Shown here: positions 58,168-64,000 of the stretch, piece by piece | Layout: the number at the start of each line of letters is the position of its first letter | Numbering within the stretch: position 1 is the stretch's first letter | Source: Hydrogenophaga sp. IBVHS2 | GTDB taxonomy: Bacteria > Pseudomonadota > Gammaproteobacteria > Burkholderiales > Burkholderiaceae_C | Direction of reading: 5' to 3' | DNA length: 64,000 nucleotides | Assembly (NCBI RefSeq): GCF_002127215.1 | Contig: NZ_NFUT01000001.1 | Location: 919,095 to 983,094 of the forward strand | The notes under the pieces: model-generated | What the model was told of the DNA's origin: nothing | The model's input: only the letters and a program-made list of their open reading frames with translations | The model's database searches: none | Made by a program: the position numbers and the translations under genes

Positions 58168-58533
58168 ATGAGCACCAACCCGTCTTCGTCGGCCGCCCGG
58201 CCGAGCGTGATCCAGCTCTCCATCAAGGAAAAGGCGGCGCTGTACGCGGCCTACATCCCCTTGTTCGCAGACGGCGGCATCTTCATCCCCTCGGCGCGCG
58301 ACTACAAGCTGGGCGACGATGTGTATGTGCTCCTGAGCCTGCCGGACGATCCGCAGCGCTACCCGGTGGCCGGCAAGGTGGCCTGGGTGACCCCCGCCAA
58401 GGCCCAGGGTGGCCGCACCCAGGGCGTGGGCATCCGGTTTCCGGCCGACGACAAGTCGCGGCAGCTCAAGCTCAAGATCGAGGAGATCCTGGGCGCCTCC
58501 ATCGGCTCCGACCGGGCGACCCAGACCATCTGA
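58168..58533 (+). CDS. pilZ: PilZ-type pilus assembly protein
   Basis: This 121-residue single PilZ domain is placed between holB and tatD, as in Pseudomonas, where the founding PilZ is needed for type IV pili. Motifs are IQLSIKEKAALYAAYIPLFA, GGIFIPSARDYKLGDDVYVL and VAGKVAWVTPAKAQGG. The RxxxR motif that binds c-di-GMP is missing from the N-terminus, and the usual DxSxxG reads FADGGIF. It therefore probably acts through protein contacts, as the Pseudomonas protein does. Confidence 0.9.
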   Translation: MSTNPSSSAARPSVIQLSIKEKAALYAAYIPLFADGGIFIPSARDYKLGDDVYVLLSLPDDPQRYPVAGKVAWVTPAKAQGGRTQGVGIRFPADDKSRQLKLKIEEILGASIGSDRATQTI

Positions 58534-58593
58534 GCCGGTCTGCTCCCGACCTGCGACACCGCCACGGGCGGTGTCTTCATTTGGCGAACCGAC

Positions 58594-59424
58594 ATGTTCA
58601 TCGACTCCCATTGCCACCTGAGCTTTCCCGAACTCCGGGAACGCCTGCCCGAGATCCTCCAGGCCATGGCCGATGCCCAGGTCGGTCAGGCGCTGTGCAT
58701 CTGCACCACGCTGGAGGAGTTCGATGCGGTGCATGCGCTGACCAAGCAGCCTCAGCTCTGGGCCACCGTCGGTGTGCATCCGGACAACGAAGGCGTGCGG
58801 GAGCCCACGCTCGACGATCTGCTGGCCGGCGCTGCCCGGCCGCGGGTGGTGGGCATCGGCGAGACGGGGCTGGACTACTACCGACTCGAAGGGCGCTCGC
58901 TGGCCGACATGGAGTGGCAGCGGGAACGGTTCCGGACCCACATCCGCGCAGCCCGACAGACCGACCTGCCGCTGGTGATCCACACCCGGTCGGCATCGGA
59001 CGACACGCTGGCCATCCTGAGGGAGGAGGGCGGGTTTGCCGGCCAGGCAGCGGGCGGCGACGTGGCCCGCGGCGTGTTCCACTGCTTCACCGAGACCGAG
59101 GCCGTGGCGCGTGCCGCGCTGGACCTGGGCTTCTACATCTCGCTCTCCGGTATCCTGACGTTCCGCAACGCCGCCGACCTGCGCGATGTGGCGCGCTTCG
59201 TGCCCATGGACCGGCTGCTGATCGAGACCGACAGCCCTTACCTGGCGCCGGTGCCGTTCCGGGGGAAGACCAACACCCCGGCACTGGTGCCTTGGGTGGC
59301 CCGCCAGCTGGCAGAGCTGCGAGGCATGACGGTCGAGGAGGTGGCACAGGCCACCAGCGCCAATTTCCACACCCTGTTCAACCGGGTGCCGGCCCATCCT
59401 GAACCTCAAGCATCACTTCAATAA
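58594..59424 (+). CDS. tatD: TatD family metal-dependent hydrolase
   Basis: This 276-residue TIM-barrel hydrolase begins MFIDSHCHLSF, with the metal-binding HxH. Further ligands are in VGIGETGLDYYR, LVIHTRSAS, FHCFTE and LLIETDSPYLAP. TatD-type enzymes act as DNases, including 3'-5' exonuclease activity on damaged or single-stranded DNA. The protein is cytoplasmic. It is followed by the ankyrin gene one base after its stop. Confidence 0.93.
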   Translation: MFIDSHCHLSFPELRERLPEILQAMADAQVGQALCICTTLEEFDAVHALTKQPQLWATVGVHPDNEGVREPTLDDLLAGAARPRVVGIGETGLDYYRLEGRSLADMEWQRERFRTHIRAARQTDLPLVIHTRSASDDTLAILREEGGFAGQAAGGDVARGVFHCFTETEAVARAALDLGFYISLSGILTFRNAADLRDVARFVPMDRLLIETDSPYLAPVPFRGKTNTPALVPWVARQLAELRGMTVEEVAQATSANFHTLFNRVPAHPEPQASLQ

Positions 59425-59425
59425 A

Positions 59426-60094
59426 ATGAAAAAACGCCTTGTTTTGAAGGGATTTTTTCTTGCGGCGGTATCGCCTTCCATGGTGCTGGCCGATTCCTTC
59501 GAGCGTTTTTTCTCGGCGATCCAGCGCGACGATGCCGACACCCTGCAGGGCCTGGCGGCCCGAGGGTTCGACCTCAACACCGTGAATGCGCAGGGCGAGC
59601 ATCCGCTGTTTCTGGCGCTCAAGGCCGAGGCCTGGCGGGCGGCTGCATTTCTGGTGTCGCGGCCGGAGGTCCGGGTCGAGACCCGGTCGGCCACCGGTGA
59701 AACGCCGTTGATGATCGCCGCCCTCAAGGGCCGGATCGAGCTGGCCCGGCGCCTCATCGAACGGGGCGCCGAGGTGAACAAGCCCGGCTGGACCCCGCTG
59801 CACTACGCTGCCACCTTTCCCGGCCCGGTGGCGCCCGAGATGACCCGGCTGATGCTGGAGCATCACGCGTACATCGATGCCGAATCGCCCAATGGGTCCA
59901 CGCCGCTCATGATGGCGGCCCAGTACGGCAACACCACCGTGGTCAAGCTGCTGCTGGAGGAGGGGGCCGATCCTTTGCTCAGGAACCAGCTGGGCCTGAC
60001 CGCCATCGACTTCGCCCAGCGCGCCAACCGGGCGGAAGCGGCCGAGATCATTGCGGCCTTCGTGCGCGCCCGGCAACCCCGCGGCACCTGGTGA
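59426..60094 (+). CDS. Secreted ankyrin-repeat protein
   Basis: The product has 222 residues with an N-terminal signal peptide (RLVLKGFFLAAVSPSMVLA, cleaved near residue 22). Five or so ankyrin repeats follow, best seen in GETPLMIAALKGRIELARRL, GWTPLHYAA and GSTPLMMAAQYGNTTVVKLL. It is probably a periplasmic protein-binding protein. Its start lies one base after the tatD stop, so it is co-expressed, but no functional link is known to me. Confidence 0.9.
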   Translation: MKKRLVLKGFFLAAVSPSMVLADSFERFFSAIQRDDADTLQGLAARGFDLNTVNAQGEHPLFLALKAEAWRAAAFLVSRPEVRVETRSATGETPLMIAALKGRIELARRLIERGAEVNKPGWTPLHYAATFPGPVAPEMTRLMLEHHAYIDAESPNGSTPLMMAAQYGNTTVVKLLLEEGADPLLRNQLGLTAIDFAQRANRAEAAEIIAAFVRARQPRGTW

Positions 60095-60190
60095 GGGCCC
60101 GGGGCTTGTCCCCTGAGTAGGTGTAACCCACATTTCCCCGGTGTTGCGCAGACCGGACAATCCCGGCCAACTGCCACCTGAGGAGACTTC

Positions 60191-60679
60191 GTGAAGTTAG
60201 CCAGTCAAAAAGATTTCCTGTCCGGATTGATGTTCACCATCGTGGGCATTTCGTTTGCCCTCGGCGCCCGCGAGTACGAGGTGGGCGCTGCCGCCCGCAT
60301 GGGCCCCGGCTACTTTCCCATGATGCTGGGCATCCTGCTCACGGTGCTCGGCGTGAGCATCACCATCCAGTCGTTCCGCAAGGGCGGGGCGGATGGCGAT
60401 CCGGTCGGCGCCATCGCCTGGCGCCCTCTGTGCTTCGTGCTGGGCGCCAACCTGTTGTTCGGCGCCCTGCTGGTGGGAGTGCCTGCGCTGGGCATCCCGG
60501 CCTTCGGCCTGATCGTGGCGCTGTACGTGCTGGTGGTGGTGGCCGGCTTCGCCCAGCCGGGCAGCAAGATCAAGCATTCGCTGGTGCTCGCCACGGTGCT
60601 GGCGGTGGGCAGCTACGGCGCCTTCGTCTACATGCTCAACCTGCAGTTCCCGGTGTGGCCTGCGTTCCTGACCGCCTGA
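60191..60679 (+). CDS. tctB: Tripartite tricarboxylate transporter small subunit TctB
   Basis: This 162-residue membrane protein has four hydrophobic segments. It opens LASQKDFLSGLMFTIVGISF and contains GAAARMGPGYFPMMLGILL, the typical TctB layout. The start is GTG 60191 behind AGGAGA. With TctA it forms the membrane part of a sodium-driven carboxylate importer that needs a periplasmic TctC-type receptor. No TctC gene is in this window. Confidence 0.92.
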   Translation: MKLASQKDFLSGLMFTIVGISFALGAREYEVGAAARMGPGYFPMMLGILLTVLGVSITIQSFRKGGADGDPVGAIAWRPLCFVLGANLLFGALLVGVPALGIPAFGLIVALYVLVVVAGFAQPGSKIKHSLVLATVLAVGSYGAFVYMLNLQFPVWPAFLTA

Positions 60680-60695
60680 CCCGGAGACCCCTGCC

Positions 60696-62207
60696 ATGGA
60701 TCTGATCAACAACCTCTCGCTGGGATTCGGTGTCGCGTTCACCTTCCAGAACCTGCTGTATGCCTTCGTCGGCTGCCTGCTGGGGACCCTGATCGGGGTT
60801 CTGCCGGGCATCGGCCCGCTGGCCACCATCGCGATGCTGCTGCCGGCCACCTACGGCCTGGAGCCGGTGTCGGCGCTCATCATGCTGGCCGGCATCTACT
60901 ACGGCGCGCAATACGGTGGCTCCACCACCGCCATCCTGGTGAACCTGCCGGGGGAATCGTCGTCGGTGGTGACCGTGATCGACGGCTACCAGATGGCGCG
61001 CAAGGGCAGGGCAGGCCCTGCGCTGGCGGCCGCCGGCCTGGGCTCCTTCTTCGCGGGCTGCGTCGGCACCCTGGTGCTGGCTGCTTTTGCACCACCGCTG
61101 ACCGAGGTGGCCCTGAGCTTCGGTCCGTCCGAGTACTTCGCGCTGATGGTGCTGGGCCTGATCGGCGCCGTGGTGCTGGCCTCGGGTTCGCTGATCAAGG
61201 CGCTGGCCATGATCGTGCTGGGTCTGCTGGTCGGCCTGGTGGGTACCGACGTGAACTCCGGTGTGGCGCGCTACACCTTCGACATCCCGGAACTCACCGA
61301 CGGCATCAACTTCGTGGTGATCGCCATGGGTGTGTTCGGTTACGGCGAAATCATCAGCAACCTCTCCCATTCGGAAGAGAAGCGCGAGGTCTTCACCGGC
61401 AAGGTGACCGGCATCATGCCCACGGCCGAGGACTTCAAGAACATGCTGCCGGCGGTGATCCGCGGCACGTCGCTCGGTGCGGTGCTGGGCATCCTGCCGG
61501 GCGGCGGGGCGCTGCTGTCGTCGTTTGCGGCCTACACGATCGAGAAGAAGACCAAGCTCAAGCCGGGCGAGGTTCCTTTCGGCCAGGGCAACATCCGCGG
61601 TGTGGCGGCCCCCGAGTCGGCCAACAACGCGGGCTCGCAGACCTCCTTCATCCCGCTGCTGACGCTGGGCATCCCGCCCAACGCCGTGATGGCGCTGATG
61701 GTGGGTGCCATGACCATCCACAACATCCAGCCGGGCCCGCAGGTGATGAGCAGCAACCCGGAACTGTTCTGGGGCCTGATTGCGTCCATGTGGATCGGCA
61801 ACGCCATGCTGGTGATCCTGAACCTGCCGCTGATCGGCATCTGGATCAAGCTGCTGACCGTGCCTTACCGCTGGCTGTTCCCGGCCATCATCCTGTTCTG
61901 CGCCATCGGCGTGTACTCGACGAACAACAACAACTTCGACATCTGGATGGTGGCGCTGTTCGGCCTGATCGGCTATGGCTTCATCAAGCTGGGCTGTGAG
62001 CCGGCGCCGCTGCTGCTGGGCTTCATCCTGGGTCCGATGATGGAGGAATACCTGCGCCGCGCGCTGTTGATTTCCCGCGGCGACTGGAGCGTGTTCGTGA
62101 CCCGGCCGATCTCGGCGTCGCTGCTGGTCGCGGCGCTGGTGTTGCTGGCCATCGTGCTGCTGCCATCCATCAAGAAGAAGCGCGAAGAAGCGTTCGTCGA
62201 GGACTGA
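60696..62207 (+). CDS. tctA: Tripartite tricarboxylate transporter large subunit TctA
   Basis: This 503-residue membrane protein has about twelve segments. It carries the TctA signatures LLGTLIGVLPGIGPLATIAM and ITRGTS-like LPAVIRGTSLGAVLGILPGG, plus GAQYGGSTTAILVNLPGES and ESANNAGSQTSFIPLLTLGI. It begins 16 bases after tctB. The substrate is a carboxylate of unknown identity (citrate-like acids are typical). It is the last gene of the GC-rich chromosome segment before the composition changes. Confidence 0.94.
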   Translation: MDLINNLSLGFGVAFTFQNLLYAFVGCLLGTLIGVLPGIGPLATIAMLLPATYGLEPVSALIMLAGIYYGAQYGGSTTAILVNLPGESSSVVTVIDGYQMARKGRAGPALAAAGLGSFFAGCVGTLVLAAFAPPLTEVALSFGPSEYFALMVLGLIGAVVLASGSLIKALAMIVLGLLVGLVGTDVNSGVARYTFDIPELTDGINFVVIAMGVFGYGEIISNLSHSEEKREVFTGKVTGIMPTAEDFKNMLPAVIRGTSLGAVLGILPGGGALLSSFAAYTIEKKTKLKPGEVPFGQGNIRGVAAPESANNAGSQTSFIPLLTLGIPPNAVMALMVGAMTIHNIQPGPQVMSSNPELFWGLIASMWIGNAMLVILNLPLIGIWIKLLTVPYRWLFPAIILFCAIGVYSTNNNNFDIWMVALFGLIGYGFIKLGCEPAPLLLGFILGPMMEEYLRRALLISRGDWSVFVTRPISASLLVAALVLLAIVLLPSIKKKREEAFVED

Positions 62208-62832
62208 GGACCCGCCAGGTGATGGCCGTGAAGACCGTGGCTGGCTAAGGTAATCAACTCCTGCAGTGGTTTCAGGAACTTCGTTGATTTCGTTGACTTT
62301 TCTTCGGGTGCGCGTTTTGATTTACCTGCCCTCGATGCAAGCCAATTCTGGTCAGCTGACAGCCAGAGAAGGCCGGTTCAGCCGCCCGTAGCCATGGCTG
62401 GTGAGACTGGCCTTCCTGCAGCCAGCGGGCTCGCTGAATTGCAGTGCAGCTGCACCAGCCGCAAGGTCGGATGTCTGAGCGTTCGTGCCTGGCGAGTTTT
62501 TTGCGGACTGGTCGACTTAGAAACAGGCGTCAACATCACGAGCCACGAGGCGTAATTCCATGTGGTCCTATGCCTTCATAGGTGCGTCAAAAATCGTTGC
62601 GGATGGCTCTATGCGTCGCAGCGGCAGGCTGCTTCTGCATAACCGGGCGATGTAGCGCGGTGAGTGACCGAGCGCAGCTAGGCACATAGCCTTTTTCTGC
62701 AGGTTCTTACAGACCCCTGGCTGCTGGTTTTCGGCTTGGTACGCTAGAAAGCCTCAACCGTTCTCATTTCAGATTTCGGATTGCGGCATGTCCTGGAGTC
62801 TGTGTAGAGAACGCATACGCTCGGAGCACTCG
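62208..62832. other. Gene-free segment at a composition change
   Basis: This stretch of 625 bases has no convincing ORF and lower GC than the sequence to its left. No tRNA, direct attachment repeat, transposase remnant or terminator was recognised. Short AT-rich patches occur near 62690 and 62765 and could hold the promoter of the CD-NTase gene. It looks like the left boundary of a transferred defence region. Confidence 0.5.
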
Positions 62833-63924
62833 ATGGGAAAAGCACAACGGCTCTTCAATGGTTCGGCAACCCATACCCTGTACGGGCGGATCACTCCAAC
62901 GCCTGAGCAGTTGGACTTCCTCCAAGAGCAGTGGAACGCACTCGCGAGCTACCTATGTGAGCGTCTTTCGGTGTGGGGGTACCCGGTTTCAACTCTTCTC
63001 CAAGGTTCGTATCGGTATGGGACTCTCATAAAGCCTCTACATAGGGGCGAAAGCTATGACGTCGATGTGGGCGTGTATTTTTCGTGGGACAAAACCTCCA
63101 ACCAGGCTAGTCCAACAGCCAAGCAACTGCGAGCTTGGGTTCAGAGCGAGCTACAGCAGTACGTTTCCCACGCGGGAGAGACGGTGGATGTGGTCGACCC
63201 TCCGAAAGAGCGGTGCTCGCGGGCGATCTACAGCCAGCAGTTTCACATCGATACCCCCACGTACCACCTTGATTCTGCATCTGACCAGAGGCGCCTGGCG
63301 TGCTTGTCCGGCAAGTGGGAAGAGAGCGATCCCAAGCCATTGCACAAGTGGTTTCGGGACGTAGTCGATCACGAGCACAGAGACCAGTTAAGGCGACTGG
63401 TCAGGTACCTCAAAGCCTGGGCGGCGATCGAGTTCCAAGATGCAGCATCCGCTCGCCCGAGCTCAGTACTACTAACCATTCTGGCTGCGGAAGCCTGCCG
63501 TGAGATGTGGGCGGAGCGCTTTTGGGGGATCTCGGACGACACAGCCCTCGGTCTTGTTGTAGGGAAGCTCTATGAACGCCTTGCGAATGACCGCAGAGTC
63601 CCGAATCCGGTAGACGCCGAAGAGGACCTCAACCGAATACCACAAGAAGCTTGGGAGGCCTTTCTCACGCGGTTGGCGGCGCTGAACGACGCAGCTCAGT
63701 TGGCCGAAAGTGCAGAAGACGAAGCATCAGCAGCGCTGGCCTGGGAAGGCGCCTTCCAGTTCCTCATGCCGCTACCGGAAACTGATGAGGTCGAGATCAT
63801 CGAGGAGAGTTCTTCAAAGGCTCTCATGCAGGTCCCTGATGTCGTTATCCATGTGTACGACAGACCCGGAGGTGCTCTTCTGTCTACGTGTCGCAACGAA
63901 GTTGAAGTCCCCTCGATTTCCTGA
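62833..63924 (+). CDS. CBASS CD-NTase (cyclic oligonucleotide synthase)
   Basis: The product has 363 residues. ATG 62833 has GGAG six bases upstream; an in-frame ATG at 62788 has no ribosome site. The nucleotidyltransferase core has Gly58-Ser59 in LLQGSYRYGTLIKP, the metal aspartates Asp76 and Asp78 in YDVDVGVYF, and a third Asp140 in QFHIDTPTYHL. The helical C-terminal half continues to the end. Such enzymes sense phage infection and make cyclic di- or trinucleotides that trigger a killing effector. The clade cannot be fixed by eye. Codon use and GC differ clearly from the rest of the window, indicating transfer. The effector and accessory genes should lie beyond the right edge. Confidence 0.87.
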   Translation: MGKAQRLFNGSATHTLYGRITPTPEQLDFLQEQWNALASYLCERLSVWGYPVSTLLQGSYRYGTLIKPLHRGESYDVDVGVYFSWDKTSNQASPTAKQLRAWVQSELQQYVSHAGETVDVVDPPKERCSRAIYSQQFHIDTPTYHLDSASDQRRLACLSGKWEESDPKPLHKWFRDVVDHEHRDQLRRLVRYLKAWAAIEFQDAASARPSSVLLTILAAEACREMWAERFWGISDDTALGLVVGKLYERLANDRRVPNPVDAEEDLNRIPQEAWEAFLTRLAALNDAAQLAESAEDEASAALAWEGAFQFLMPLPETDEVEIIEESSSKALMQVPDVVIHVYDRPGGALLSTCRNEVEVPSIS

Positions 63925-64000
63925 GCCAGTCAGAAGTAGAGGTTGGGGAACAGTTTGACACGGTACTCGACCGGAGGGATTCGGCCGAGAGCTTCATGGG
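63906..64000 (+). other. Open frame running off the window after the CD-NTase gene
   Basis: A frame different from the CD-NTase is open from 63906 to the last base and reads like protein (FLSQSEVEVGEQFDTVLD). It has no ATG until 63996, where GAGAG sits about 7 bases upstream, so the next gene may begin at 63996 or at a rare earlier codon (CTG 63921). It is the likely start of the next CBASS gene; identity unknown. Confidence 0.35.

Noticed and set aside
62788..62832. Earlier ATG start for the CD-NTase gene
   Set aside because: There is no ribosome site before 62788, whereas ATG 62833 has GGAG at good spacing.

Overview
The window is about 64 kb of very GC-rich, gene-dense chromosome. It looks like a betaproteobacterium of the order Burkholderiales, probably Comamonadaceae-like. 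The grounds are the codon bias, the mltG-tmk-holB-pilZ-tatD order, the LIV-type transporter beside acyl-CoA genes, the TctBA transporter and a GC-hairpin intergenic element of a kind I associate with that family. No rRNA, tRNA, CRISPR array or insertion sequence was seen. Genus and species cannot be settled from the sequence alone.

Layout. 1-2467: the end of a DUF697-type membrane gene, then msrB and selO on the minus strand. 2616-10914: an acyl-CoA ligase, two paralogous periplasmic binding proteins and a complete LIV-type ABC transporter (livHMGF). 11015-22847: a long plus-strand acyl-CoA catabolic run holding a fused hydratase/dehydrogenase, thiolase, two acyl-CoA dehydrogenases (one AidB-like), two SDR oxidoreductases, a thioesterase, an MDR reductase, a GST, a Dabb protein and a GNAT. 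Together these two blocks look like uptake, activation and beta-oxidation of an organic acid.

22863-43123 is the most unusual part. A minus-strand operon encodes a small secreted repeat protein, a second small secreted protein, a CsgG-like outer-membrane lipoprotein with extra domains, and a Sel1-repeat protein. This resembles a curli or holdfast-anchor type export locus. Divergent from it is a NarL-type response regulator and histidine kinase pair. Then comes a 2043-residue RTX protein carrying an animal-type haem peroxidase domain, with its own type I secretion ATPase, adaptor and TolC-like channel, and then a second, paralogous regulator/kinase pair. I read this as one surface/exoprotein region with two secretion routes and duplicated control.

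43235-62207 is mostly housekeeping. It holds tex, two HDOD genes each behind a good sigma-28 type promoter, a patatin, trhO, a winged-helix regulator, an iron alcohol dehydrogenase, an HSL esterase, a thioesterase-GNAT fusion, NRDE and ygfZ, the mltG-tmk-holB-pilZ-tatD cluster, an ankyrin protein and tctBA. After 62208 the base composition drops and a CD-NTase gene appears, marking the start of a probable CBASS antiphage system that runs off the window.
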